From Paenibacillus glycinis (GTDB lineage: Bacteria; Bacillota; Bacilli; Paenibacillales; Paenibacillaceae): a DNA stretch of 64,000 nucleotides. Location of the stretch: contig NZ_JAAAMV010000023.1 of the NCBI RefSeq assembly GCF_009909185.1, positions 1 through 64,000 of the forward strand. Direction: 5' to 3'. The first letter of the stretch is position 1. The number at the start of each line of letters is the position of its first letter. Shown here piece by piece: positions 44,039-52,595 of the stretch. Made by a program: the position numbers and the translations under genes. Below the pieces are notes generated by a model. The model was not told the DNA's origin. It saw only the letters and a program-made list of their open reading frames with translations, and made no database searches.

Positions 44039-44596
44039 TCACCCTTCGAATGTATAATTATGCTCGGCTTGCGCGAGCGTCAGATGCTTCTCATCCTTGC
44101 CCGACAGAATCGGCGTGACGGTCGGCCAGTCTATCGCCAACGCCGGATCGTTCCATGCAATGCCGCGATCATGTTCGGGTGCGTAATAATCATCAACCTT
44201 GTACAGGAATTCCGTATTCGGCTCAAGCGTGCAGTAGCCATGCGCGAACCCCTTCGGAACGAGCAGCTGGCGCTTGTTCTCCGCCGATAGCGTAAACCCT
44301 TCCCACTGCCCGTAAGTCGGCGAACCGCGACGCAGATCGACGATGACATCGTAGACCGCGCCAGCCGTAACGCGTACGAGCTTAGTTTGCGCCTTAGGGC
44401 TTAGTTGGTAATGCAGCCCTCTAAGCACACCGGCCTCCGCGGACAAGGCATGATTATCTTGCACGAACGCGTGGGTTAGTCCATGCTCGGCGAAGCGCTG
44501 CGCATTGTACGACTCCATGAAGAATCCCCGCTGGTCGCCGAAGACTGCGGGTTCGATCAACTTTGCGCCTATGAGCTTCGTGTCGATGATTTTCAT
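44039..44596 (-). CDS. rfbC: dTDP-4-dehydrorhamnose 3,5-epimerase
   Basis: 185-residue RmlC cupin: GVLRGLHYQLSP with the catalytic His, the KLVRVTAGAVYDVIVDLRRGSPTYGQW core, and VPKGFAHGYCTLEPNTEFLYKVDDYYAPEHDRGI with the catalytic Tyr region. Lies between rfbA (25 bases upstream) and rfbB. Its presence means the cell makes dTDP-L-rhamnose or a related 3,5-epimerised sugar; the matching reductase could be the RmlD-like protein at 51325. Confidence 0.95.
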   Translation of the reverse strand: MKIIDTKLIGAKLIEPAVFGDQRGFFMESYNAQRFAEHGLTHAFVQDNHALSAEAGVLRGLHYQLSPKAQTKLVRVTAGAVYDVIVDLRRGSPTYGQWEGFTLSAENKRQLLVPKGFAHGYCTLEPNTEFLYKVDDYYAPEHDRGIAWNDPALAIDWPTVTPILSGKDEKHLTLAQAEHNYTFEG

Positions 44597-44621
44597 CTTT
44601 TGAAAAGCACCCTTTCCTTAC

Positions 44622-45365
44622 CTACAGCTTCAGTTTGCCGAACTCCTCGCCGAACAGTAGATCCTGCGCCAGCTCATTGGCTTTCGCCAGCGACGCATGC
44701 GTGCCTGCATCCGTCCACCAGCCCTTGAGTATATCGTATTTAAGCTCTCCGCGAGAAATATACGTATTATTCACGTCCGTAATTTCCAGTTCGCCTCGTG
44801 CCGAGGGATTGAGCGTCTTCACAATGTTGAAAACCTGCGAATCGAACATATAAATGCCTGTCACGGCATAGCTGCTCTTAGGAACAAGCGGTTTTTCTTC
44901 AATAGAGACGATTTGATCGCCATTAAGCTCCGGCACACCGTAGCGCTTCGGATCATGCACTTCTTGGATAAGGAGTTTTGCACCTTTGCCTTGTTTGCGA
45001 AATCCTTGCACGTACGGAGCAATGCTGTCCGAAAAAACATTGTCGCCCAGGATTACGACCATTGAGTCATCTCTTACAAAATGTTCAGCGAGCCCTAGCG
45101 CCTGTGCGATTCCGCCTGCTTCGTCTTGCACCTTGTAGGTGAAGGACACGCCCATCTCTGCACCGCTGCCGAGCAGATTGACCACATCGCCCATATGGTC
45201 TTTGCCTGTTACGATTAGGATATCGGTTATCTCAGCTTCCTTCAACTTCGCGACCGAATGGAAAATCATCGGGTACTTTCCGACAGGGAGCAGGTGCTTA
45301 TTCGTTACTTTCGTCAACGGGTATAATCGTGAGCCAGTGCCGCCCGCTAAAATGATGCCCTTCAT
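44622..45365 (-). CDS. rfbA: Glucose-1-phosphate thymidylyltransferase, short form
   Basis: 247-residue nucleotidyltransferase: IILAGGTGSRLYPLTKVTNKHLLPVG with the pyrophosphorylase motif, VVILGDNVF with the metal-site Asp, and the WWTDAGTHASL end. It lacks the ~40 C-terminal residues that form the allosteric site in the ~290-residue RmlA proteins, as in several Gram-positive homologues, so dTDP-rhamnose feedback may be weaker. AGGGGG precedes the ATG. First of rfbA-C-B. Confidence 0.93.
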   Translation of the reverse strand: MKGIILAGGTGSRLYPLTKVTNKHLLPVGKYPMIFHSVAKLKEAEITDILIVTGKDHMGDVVNLLGSGAEMGVSFTYKVQDEAGGIAQALGLAEHFVRDDSMVVILGDNVFSDSIAPYVQGFRKQGKGAKLLIQEVHDPKRYGVPELNGDQIVSIEEKPLVPKSSYAVTGIYMFDSQVFNIVKTLNPSARGELEITDVNNTYISRGELKYDILKGWWTDAGTHASLAKANELAQDLLFGEEFGKLKL

Positions 45366-45375
45366 GTAGAGCCCC

Positions 45376-45840
45376 CTAGTGTCGAAATTCGATCCGTTCG
45401 TGATTTAAGCTGCCTTGCAATAATTCGAGCACGTTATAATACTTGTAAGTACCTTGTGCTAAGCCGTTTACAATAGCCCAGAACGGCACATTGCTCATCT
45501 CGTCGATCCTGCTATAAGGAATCGGCAATAATGATGGCTCGGACGTTTCAAAGGGAACAAAGCAAACTTTATTCGCATAGTGCAAGTCAATGAATTGGCT
45601 CGCTTCCCCATAATCTTCTGTATACATCATAACAAACAGGTTATCCCAGTTCACTTTTGTGACACGGCTATTCCATTTATTAATTGCCTCTTCAAAAGAG
45701 AAATAATGATTGAAATGCAGTTCTGCATCATCGATTCAGCCTATCGGATATTCGCGCTTAATATTAAGCAGACATCTCAGCGCTCCTTTTACCCTTTCTT
45801 GAGATAATCGATATTTTGCACCGATAGCGCATAGCAAGCT
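45376..45840 (-). pseudogene. Broken DUF1919 exopolysaccharide gene (truncated, one in-frame stop)
   Basis: The frame ending at 45376 encodes a DUF1919-like C-terminus: HFNHYFSFEEAINKW, then VNWDNLFVMMYTEDYG, NKVCFVPFE and PFWAIVNGLAQG. Upstream in the same frame a TGA (45736-45738) interrupts KREYPIG-(stop)-IDDAELHF, just where intact relatives read on (YPxGxxxDxxIHF). Upstream of the stop the frame continues about 35 codons (VTSLLCAIGAKYRLSQERVKGALRCLLN) but the N-terminal half of the family is missing. A GTG at 45654 could start only a 92-residue fragment. I judge it a decayed gene. The upstream boundary is approximate. Confidence 0.75.
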
Positions 45841-45862
45841 GGTAACCGATTTGCCGTGAGTT

Positions 45863-46798
45863 TCACTTCAATCTTACTCGCAACTTGTTAAAAATCACTT
45901 TTTCTCCATTTTCATATACAGCATCTGTAATTTCCAACATTCCATTGCCGCAAATGACAACAGGTATCCCATTTTGTATCAACCATATTTTCCCGAAGTC
46001 TCGAATTGCAAATATTATATCCTTATCCAACACTTCAGCTCTATTAATAATGATTTTTTTATTTTCGTAGAATGTATAGGCTCCCGGGTAGGGGGAACTA
46101 ACTGCGCGAACTAAGATATGAATCATACGGGCACTAAGAGACCAGTCAACACGGCAATCTTCCAAGGATCTCCACACGCTGTAAGTTGCCAAGGCATGAT
46201 CTTGGGGATACGTTAGTAGGTTCCCTTTCCTCAACCTATCGATGATTTCGACAAAGGATTCCGCATAAATCATGGATTGCTTTTCAATAACATCCTTGAT
46301 GTAATCCTCATTCGATATGTCCACTTGTTTCTGTAAGATGATATCGCCGCTATCCACTTGCTCGGATGCTTTGATAACCGAAACTCCCGTCATCCGATCT
46401 CCACAAAGCATCGCTGTCACTGTCGGTGTAAATCCCCTGTAGCGGGGCAGAAGAGAATCATGAAATATGATTAGATCGTCTTGTAAGAGTGTATTAATCG
46501 ATAGATCAATTAAATATTGCCACGATATTGCTACAGCGCTTGTTATATTGTGATTGACGATGAGCTTGGTCAGATGATCCTTAACCTCGAACCAAACGAA
46601 ATGCGGAATTCCATGTTCCTCGCACAGTGCAAAGATTCTCTGCGAATCATCAGTCTTCATGTTTTTATCGTTGTAAGACACGACGCAGCCGATATTTTCT
46701 CTGTACCCTCTATTTATAGCATAATCCAAAGATGACAGACCTTTATCCGTCATGAGGAAACACAGCAATTTCTTGTCTGTAAGCAGGCCGTTTCTCAT
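45863..46798 (-). CDS. Formyltransferase-family protein, probably sugar N-formyltransferase
   Basis: 311 residues with the N10-formyl-tetrahydrofolate fold: FHDSLLPRYRGFTP (equivalent of the HxSLLPxxRG motif) and SEQVDSGDIILQKQVDI with the catalytic Asp; a C-terminal domain follows. It lies between the WecE-type aminotransferase and the rfb genes, so it most likely formylates the 4-amino group of a dTDP-4-amino-4,6-dideoxyhexose. Odd: the asparagine two residues before the catalytic His in this superfamily is Ile here (LIIFHDS). A different catalytic arrangement or loss of activity are both possible. It is not the housekeeping Met-tRNA formyltransferase, judging by context and divergence. Confidence 0.8.
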   Translation of the reverse strand: MRNGLLTDKKLLCFLMTDKGLSSLDYAINRGYRENIGCVVSYNDKNMKTDDSQRIFALCEEHGIPHFVWFEVKDHLTKLIVNHNITSAVAISWQYLIDLSINTLLQDDLIIFHDSLLPRYRGFTPTVTAMLCGDRMTGVSVIKASEQVDSGDIILQKQVDISNEDYIKDVIEKQSMIYAESFVEIIDRLRKGNLLTYPQDHALATYSVWRSLEDCRVDWSLSARMIHILVRAVSSPYPGAYTFYENKKIIINRAEVLDKDIIFAIRDFGKIWLIQNGIPVVICGNGMLEITDAVYENGEKVIFNKLRVRLK

Positions 46799-46850
46799 CC
46801 TTCATGTTCCTCACTTACTGGATTGAGATATGTAGTAACAAAATAGCTTC

Positions 46851-47981
46851 TTATTGCTTAAAGTAATTAAAAACACCCATTACGACTGCCTCGACTTCCT
46901 GCACGGATAACGAATAAAACATCGGAAGCCGAATCAATCGCGAGCTTTCATTCGTCGTAAATCTGTCTTCACCATGAAATCTTCCGAGCTTCCGCCCTGC
47001 ATCCGAACTATGCAGCGGTACGTAGTGAAACACTGCAGTAATGCCCATTTTCTTTAGATGATTAATCAACCCGGACTGAACACTCTCATTTGCCACCTTC
47101 AAGTAGAACATGTGAGCGTTGTGTATACAGTCCATGGGGATATATGGAAGCTCAATAAGCCCATCATGTTCTAGCGGTAAAAGCGCTTCGTAATATTGCC
47201 GCCATCTTGCTAATCGAACATGATTGATCTCATCTGCTACTTCTAATTGCGACCACAAATAAGCCGCATTCATCTCGCTAGGTAAATAAGATGAACCCCA
47301 ATCTACCCATGAATACTTATCGATTTCTCCGCGAAAGAAACGGCTACGGTTTGTCCCTTTCTCACGAATAATCTCTGCTTTCTGGATAGCAGACGGGTCA
47401 CGGATGAGCAGCGCCCCGCCCTCGCCCATACTATAATTTTTCGTTTCATGGAAACTATAGCAGCCATAATCACCAATTGTACCTAAAGACCTGCCTTTAT
47501 AGGTTGACATCACACCTTGAGCTGCGTCTTCGACCACAAGCAACCTATATCGTCGCGCGATGTCTGTAATTGTATCCATTTCACAGGATACCCCGGCATA
47601 GTGCATCGGTACGATGACCTTGGTACGTTCCGTTATCGCCTCTTCGATCAGCGTCTCATCGATGTTCATCGTATCGGGACGGATATCAACGAACACAATC
47701 TTCGCCCCACGCCCCGCAAAGGCATTGGCCGTCGAAGAGAATGTATACGAGGCCATAATCACTTCATCCCCAGGCTGCACCTTGCAAAGATGCGCCGACA
47801 TATCCAAGGCATGACTGCCTGAAGTCGTCAAGAGTACGCGGGAGGCATCAAATCGAGATTCCATCCACGATGAGCACCGGGCCGTAAAAAGACCATCGCC
47901 GGAGAGCCGCCCGTTCAGCACTTGGTTCAGATAGAGCATAGATGTCTCAATAACAGGAGATTTATTAAAAGGAATGGACAT
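46851..47981 (-). CDS. dTDP-4-amino-4,6-dideoxygalactose transaminase (WecE/RffA type)
   Basis: 376-residue DegT/DnrJ/EryC1 PLP enzyme. The PLP lysine is in CYSFHETKNYSMGEGGALL, with VLLTTSGSHALDMSAHL, VPMHYAGVSCEMD and VVEDAAQG earlier. The TKNY/GEGG wording and the C-terminus match the WecE group, which makes dTDP-Fuc4N from dTDP-4-keto-6-deoxyglucose, the RfbB product made in the same locus. GGAGGGGAG precedes ATG 47981. It is 52 bases upstream of the formyltransferase gene, which would use its product. Confidence 0.88.
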   Translation of the reverse strand: MSIPFNKSPVIETSMLYLNQVLNGRLSGDGLFTARCSSWMESRFDASRVLLTTSGSHALDMSAHLCKVQPGDEVIMASYTFSSTANAFAGRGAKIVFVDIRPDTMNIDETLIEEAITERTKVIVPMHYAGVSCEMDTITDIARRYRLLVVEDAAQGVMSTYKGRSLGTIGDYGCYSFHETKNYSMGEGGALLIRDPSAIQKAEIIREKGTNRSRFFRGEIDKYSWVDWGSSYLPSEMNAAYLWSQLEVADEINHVRLARWRQYYEALLPLEHDGLIELPYIPMDCIHNAHMFYLKVANESVQSGLINHLKKMGITAVFHYVPLHSSDAGRKLGRFHGEDRFTTNESSRLIRLPMFYSLSVQEVEAVVMGVFNYFKQ

Positions 47982-48261
47982 CGATCGTCATACTCCCCTC
48001 CGAAGGTAACAAAAATTCGTTCGTTCCAGTCTGTTCAATGCCAGGTGATAGTTTTTCTCCGGGGGAATAATTTCTCTACGCTCATTGATGCCATGAGAGC
48101 TCTCGTCGCCAGCAAGCGACTATTACTACTCCCTTAGCCCCAACATAGTAAAATAAGTAAATATCGTACAGCGCGAATCGCATCATACACTTCAGGTGCA
48201 ACCCGGTATCGTACTAAACTTCCGGTTCGCATAAAACAGAAGTTTCTCAATAACAACATGC
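47982..48261 (-). other. Spacer before the aminotransferase gene
   Basis: 280 AT-rich bases. The only clear structure is AAACTTC/GAAGTTT near 48213-48243, a seven-base hairpin just after the stop of the upstream glycosyltransferase that could be a weak terminator. No gene and no strong promoter were recognised. Confidence 0.4.
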
Positions 48262-50166
48262 TTACATTGCTTCGAATTCTTCGGCTATCTCGACCATACC
48301 TTCAATTAATGCATCCACAAATCGCTCTATGCTCCACTCAGCAGCCTTCCGACGCATTATCGCTTGATTATTCGATAGCAAGCCCGGGCTATTCGCCAAA
48401 TCCATCACATACGAAACTAGTTCCTTTTCGTCCTGTACCGCCAATTCTTCTCCTGCATACATCATCGCTGCGTCGGCTCCTAGCGGAGATGCCAACGCTA
48501 GCCCCTGCTGCATCGCCCACGCTATGCTTAACCCGCCACCGAATCGTTGTGGATTGAGATAAATATCACACATACCATACAATGCCGGCAAGTCATCTTC
48601 ATAGCCCCACAAATAAATTTGCTTCCCGATGAGACTGGAGTATCTCTCAACCATATAGCGATGTTCATCTGGACCGACGCAAATCCACTTCACCTTAGGA
48701 TTGGCACACATCGCCGTGCAGAATTTGTCTACTAACTCTGGATTAATATCAACATTTAGACGGTGGCCTACCGTCACCACAAGAATATCATCGCTCAAAA
48801 ATCCGTACTCATTACGTTTAAACTCTCGCTTAGGAGATACATATTCGACAAGGAATGGGGCAGGCAACACTTGATCTTCTCGAATTGGTGCTTGGACATC
48901 AATCGGAAGATTACTTGGAATTACGAACCGATGGAAGAAAGAACTCGACTCTCGCACTTTGCGGACCGGTAAATGAATTGTTGGGTAATCCTGGTAGTAG
49001 TAGGATGAGATAAACCCCAGCTCGTCTGATAAATCCAAAATACCAAAAGGATTTATGCTGCTAATCAAATCCAATATTTCTTGTTGCCGATCCCTCATTG
49101 TAACTGAATTCGGATAATGCAGATGAATCGGTTCGGGATAATAAGTTTGGATTCGGTCGTATTGATCCGGGCTAATACCAGACAATAAAAGAGGATACTT
49201 CGGCTGCAAAAAGTTAGCACCGGAATCGTTACGAAATGGAAGCAGATCAATAACGTGAACTTGATAATTTCTTCTTAGTAATTCCTTCGTGATAGGTGAA
49301 GTAAACTTTATAGGTGAATCAAAATCAAAACCAACCGTAAGAACGCATAGCGTTCGATTACTCCCATTACGATACGGAGAGGGATTCCACGACAAGGCAA
49401 GTTCTTCAGCGTAGTCTTTCATTACACGCTGCTTATCAAGCCAAAAATCCTCATATAATATGTCAGCATAATGCATCCAAATTGAAGACACATCATTAAT
49501 CAGCCAATACTTCTGCGCAGAATTATGACGTAACTCCCCGATATACTTCACGAACAATCGCATCATTCGCTTGTCGAAACAATCTGCTTCGAGCAGTAAT
49601 CGCAGCAATACTAAACGCATCTCCGTTGAAATCAACTCATTTTCAATAAGTTGGATGGCTCGATGCTGCACGACACTCTTTTGCGTCTTGTCATATTGAC
49701 AACTTCCCTTCATCTCTTGTATCAGTGACTCGAAGTAATAGATCTGCCCTTCTGACCTAGCGAAATAGCTCAACATTTCGTTCTTAACACGGCTCGTATC
49801 TTCTAACCATTCACGAAGAGTCAACCGAGAGTAGCGACTAATTAAAGGTATCACCGCAGGCGGTTTGTCCACGATCTTATGAAGCGGTACTCCTAGCGTA
49901 ATAAGAAAGTTTTTGATGCTTTCGATCAGCTCAATACGTTCAATTGCAATCACAACCCAATCGTATTCGTCACTCGAAAGAGTAGCAATTGTCTCGGGGA
50001 GATGAACGTTACTTGCATAGGGCATTCGATCGACCCAAAGCACAACTTCGCAGTAACCTGTCGCTTGTAACTGTCTATAGTAGTGTTGCCCTACATCACC
50101 TGCAGCATACAGAACGATCCTGCTGCCCGCCTCTATCGAACGATAGGGAAATACAAACTGACTCAT
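48262..50166 (-). CDS. GT-B glycosyltransferase with N-terminal Rossmann-like domain
   Basis: 634 residues. About 15-100 is a small nucleotide-binding-like domain (RIVLYAAGDVGQHYYRQL, then VVLWVDR and WVVIAIERIELIESIKNFL). Residues about 270-630 form a GT-B glycosyltransferase, probably GT4-like: LCVLTVGFDFDSPIKFTSPITKELLRRNYQVHVIDLL at the N-lobe, VKWICVGPDE, LWGYEDDLPALYGMCDIYLNPQRFGGGLSIAWAMQQGLALAS with the donor-site acidic/glycine region at the C-lobe. No TM segment. Sugar donor and acceptor unknown. Twelve bases after the WecB-type gene. Confidence 0.8.
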   Translation of the reverse strand: MSQFVFPYRSIEAGSRIVLYAAGDVGQHYYRQLQATGYCEVVLWVDRMPYASNVHLPETIATLSSDEYDWVVIAIERIELIESIKNFLITLGVPLHKIVDKPPAVIPLISRYSRLTLREWLEDTSRVKNEMLSYFARSEGQIYYFESLIQEMKGSCQYDKTQKSVVQHRAIQLIENELISTEMRLVLLRLLLEADCFDKRMMRLFVKYIGELRHNSAQKYWLINDVSSIWMHYADILYEDFWLDKQRVMKDYAEELALSWNPSPYRNGSNRTLCVLTVGFDFDSPIKFTSPITKELLRRNYQVHVIDLLPFRNDSGANFLQPKYPLLLSGISPDQYDRIQTYYPEPIHLHYPNSVTMRDRQQEILDLISSINPFGILDLSDELGFISSYYYQDYPTIHLPVRKVRESSSFFHRFVIPSNLPIDVQAPIREDQVLPAPFLVEYVSPKREFKRNEYGFLSDDILVVTVGHRLNVDINPELVDKFCTAMCANPKVKWICVGPDEHRYMVERYSSLIGKQIYLWGYEDDLPALYGMCDIYLNPQRFGGGLSIAWAMQQGLALASPLGADAAMMYAGEELAVQDEKELVSYVMDLANSPGLLSNNQAIMRRKAAEWSIERFVDALIEGMVEIAEEFEAM

Positions 50167-50178
50167 ACATTCACACCC

Positions 50179-51303
50179 TTACTTTCTCCATACCATGCGA
50201 TTAATAACACCAACATAACCTTGAATGATACCTACGACTTTAGCAGATACATTATCATCACTATAGTCCGGTACTCCAGCGCCATTCTCTCCTAATTCGT
50301 GCAATCGAACCGTAAGTTGAACTGCTTGGAGCAGGCTTTCCTCCGTTATACCACCGATAATAAAATTCCCTTTATCCACTGCCTCTGGGCGCTCTGTGCT
50401 CGTACGGATCGAAACTGCAGGGAATCGAAAGTAACTCGCCTCTTCTGGTAACGTCCCGCTATCAGATACCACACAGTAAGCATTCTTCTGTAATGTCACG
50501 TAATCGCTAAAATTAAACGGCTTCATCGCTCGAACATTAGGATGAAATACAAATCCTCTTGCCTTGATGAACTTTTCGCTGCGGGGATGAACAGAGTAAA
50601 TGACTGGTATCGCGAATTGTTCGGCCAACGCATTTATTGCATTCATTAATGATATGAAATTCGCCTCTATATCGATATTTTCTTCCCGATGTGCCGAGAC
50701 AAGAAAATATTGCTTTAAATCAAGAGAGAGTCTGCTCAAAACATCGCTTGCTTCTATTGTCTGCCTATTCTTATCTAGCACTTCCTTCATCGGTGAACCG
50801 ACAACGAACGTGTATTCTTTACGAAGTCCTTCTGCGTACAAATACCGTCGCGCATGTTCGGTATAACATAAATTGACGTCACTCGTATGATCAACAATTC
50901 GCCGATTCACTTCCTCAGGCAAATTCTCATCGAAACAACGATTCCCGGCTTCCAAATGGAATATCGGAATCTTCAGCCTTTTAGCTGAAATCACACAAAG
51001 TGCAGAATTCGTATCTCCAAGGACCAACAGAGCGTCAGGACGCTCTGTTGCCATTAAATTGTATGATTTCCCCAACACATTTCCCATCGTCTCACCGAGA
51101 TTGCTTCCTGCAACATTCAGGTAAAAGTCGGGCGCGCGCAAACCAAGATCTTCAAAGAAAGCTTGATTCAGTTCGTAATCATAGTTTTGTCCTGTATGAA
51201 CCAACACATGCTCAAAGTGAACATCACACCTCTTGATAATCTCACTAAGCTTAATAATATCGGGACGCGTACCAATGATCGTCATAACCTTTAATTTCCT
51301 CAT
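50179..51303 (-). CDS. UDP-N-acetylglucosamine 2-epimerase family protein
   Basis: 374 residues with IGTRPDIIKLSEI, VHTGQNYDYELNQAFFEDL, LGDTNSALCVISAKRLKIPIFHLEAGNRCFDENLPEEVNRRIVDH, SAHREENID and SDSGTLPEEASYFRFPAVSIRTSTERPE. These belong to WecB/MnaA and to the related FnlC/CapG 2-epimerases. It makes UDP-ManNAc, or UDP-FucNAc if it acts with the neighbouring RmlD-like enzyme as in FnlB-FnlC pairs; that second choice is suggested by adjacency (21 bases). Start at ATG 51303 with GGGTGGGGG upstream. Confidence 0.9.
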   Translation of the reverse strand: MRKLKVMTIIGTRPDIIKLSEIIKRCDVHFEHVLVHTGQNYDYELNQAFFEDLGLRAPDFYLNVAGSNLGETMGNVLGKSYNLMATERPDALLVLGDTNSALCVISAKRLKIPIFHLEAGNRCFDENLPEEVNRRIVDHTSDVNLCYTEHARRYLYAEGLRKEYTFVVGSPMKEVLDKNRQTIEASDVLSRLSLDLKQYFLVSAHREENIDIEANFISLMNAINALAEQFAIPVIYSVHPRSEKFIKARGFVFHPNVRAMKPFNFSDYVTLQKNAYCVVSDSGTLPEEASYFRFPAVSIRTSTERPEAVDKGNFIIGGITEESLLQAVQLTVRLHELGENGAGVPDYSDDNVSAKVVGIIQGYVGVINRMVWRK

Positions 51304-51324
51304 ATTTCCCCCACCCACATAGAA

Positions 51325-52161
51325 CTAACGTGCTCCTAATTCCGCAATCATTTCGCGCACTGTAGGAATCTCTAGCTTGGCGCATAACGACTTCTCCGAA
51401 CGAAGTGTACGGTCTACAGAAACCGGCATCTTCTCTTCAATAGTGAGATTGAGGTCGAACGTTTCATTGAAGTAGTTCATCATATCTAACTTGCTGACAT
51501 CGTCTTTCGCATGTATATGAAACAGTCCCGTTTCGTACCAATCCTCGCTAATGATTCGATCGCAAATCTTCGCATACTGGTTAGTCGTTACACCGTTCCA
51601 GAGATGAGTCGAGAAGCCCCCGATCGTCTTCCCCTTCTGATTCTTCGCCCAGGAGATCAGACTTGCAAATTTATGAATCTCCTCACCAATAATACTCGTA
51701 CGAAGAACCATTGCTCTGCTTGTGCACTCACCTAAAGACTTGCTCTTACCATAATCATCAAACGCATCGTGTAGGTCGTTTTCTAGATATTTACCCTTTG
51801 CTCCCGAATAGACACAATCCGTTGTTATGTGCAAAAGTCGGCTGCCATGCTGATGACACCAATCAGCGAGTCTCCAAGGGAGAAGAGAATTAAGAGAAAT
51901 CGCCGCGATAGGATCTGCTGCCATGAATGGTTTAATCACGCCAATGCAATTAATCATATAATCAATTTTCACTGGGAGCTCATCGAGAGAAGGATTGGCC
52001 GCATCGAAATAAATAACATCTTTGATTGACCTATCCAACTCGGGTTTCGCGTCATCTGTACGGTATGTCGCTATTACTTCATACTGAGGTAAGCTGGCAA
52101 AATGATTGAGGATAGCATTGCCAAGCATTCCCGTGCTGCCCAACACTAAAATTCGCTTCAT
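51325..52161 (-). CDS. RmlD-like sugar-nucleotide reductase
   Basis: 278-residue SDR protein: VLGSTGMLGNAILNHF for NAD(P), ITTDCVYSGAKGKY, and the YGKSKSLGE catalytic Tyr-Lys. Resembles RmlD (dTDP-4-keto-rhamnose reductase) and FnlB/CapF N-terminal domains. No other rfbD is in the window, so it might complete rhamnose synthesis with rfbABC; its tight coupling to the 2-epimerase instead suggests UDP-FucNAc-type synthesis. The ATG at 52161 overlaps the upstream stop (ATGA), behind GGAGG. Confidence 0.82.
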   Translation of the reverse strand: MKRILVLGSTGMLGNAILNHFASLPQYEVIATYRTDDAKPELDRSIKDVIYFDAANPSLDELPVKIDYMINCIGVIKPFMAADPIAAISLNSLLPWRLADWCHQHGSRLLHITTDCVYSGAKGKYLENDLHDAFDDYGKSKSLGECTSRAMVLRTSIIGEEIHKFASLISWAKNQKGKTIGGFSTHLWNGVTTNQYAKICDRIISEDWYETGLFHIHAKDDVSKLDMMNYFNETFDLNLTIEEKMPVSVDRTLRSEKSLCAKLEIPTVREMIAELGAR

Positions 52162-52595
52162 CGAAAATCCTCCTGCCAAATGTTCCAAGTGTCGTAGTCC
52201 TTACGAATATCATCGTCACGACTATCTTCTAACGTGGACGTCGAGAAGAACAACAACTTCGAATTCGCCGATAAATTCATGAATCCGTTGTAGAAGCCAG
52301 GAGGAATCCATAGCACCGCCGGCGACTGATCGGATAACACTACCTTCTTCACAGCGGCCAAATCTCCGACTGAAGCCGTTAATGGAACTGCTCCTACAAG
52401 TACCGATCCGGAAACTGCGTAGACATACTTACCTTCACGTTCATGCCCATGCCATGCACGAATGAACCCTTGTCGATGATTCTCTACCTGATAGAAACGT
52501 TTTACACCTGCAAATGAAAAATCATTCACGAAGCGCAAACTGCCACGGTCGTCTACCGCCAATCCACCCTTTATCAATTCTATCTGATTACCCAC
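52158..52595 (-). CDS. RmlC-like cupin, sugar 3,5-epimerase type
   Basis: 145 residues of a single cupin barrel: LRFVNDFSFAGVKRFYQV, GFIRAWHGHEREGKYVYAVSGSVLVGAV, VLWIPPGFYNGFMNLSANSKLLFFSTSTL and a C-terminal DYDTWNIW. This matches RmlC-like or WxcM-like sugar-nucleotide isomerases. The start is GTG at 52595, placed by AGGAG eight bases upstream; it overlaps the stop of the SDR gene by eight bases and the next start by four. Exact substrate unknown. Confidence 0.8.
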   Translation of the reverse strand: MGNQIELIKGGLAVDDRGSLRFVNDFSFAGVKRFYQVENHRQGFIRAWHGHEREGKYVYAVSGSVLVGAVPLTASVGDLAAVKKVVLSDQSPAVLWIPPGFYNGFMNLSANSKLLFFSTSTLEDSRDDDIRKDYDTWNIWQEDFR

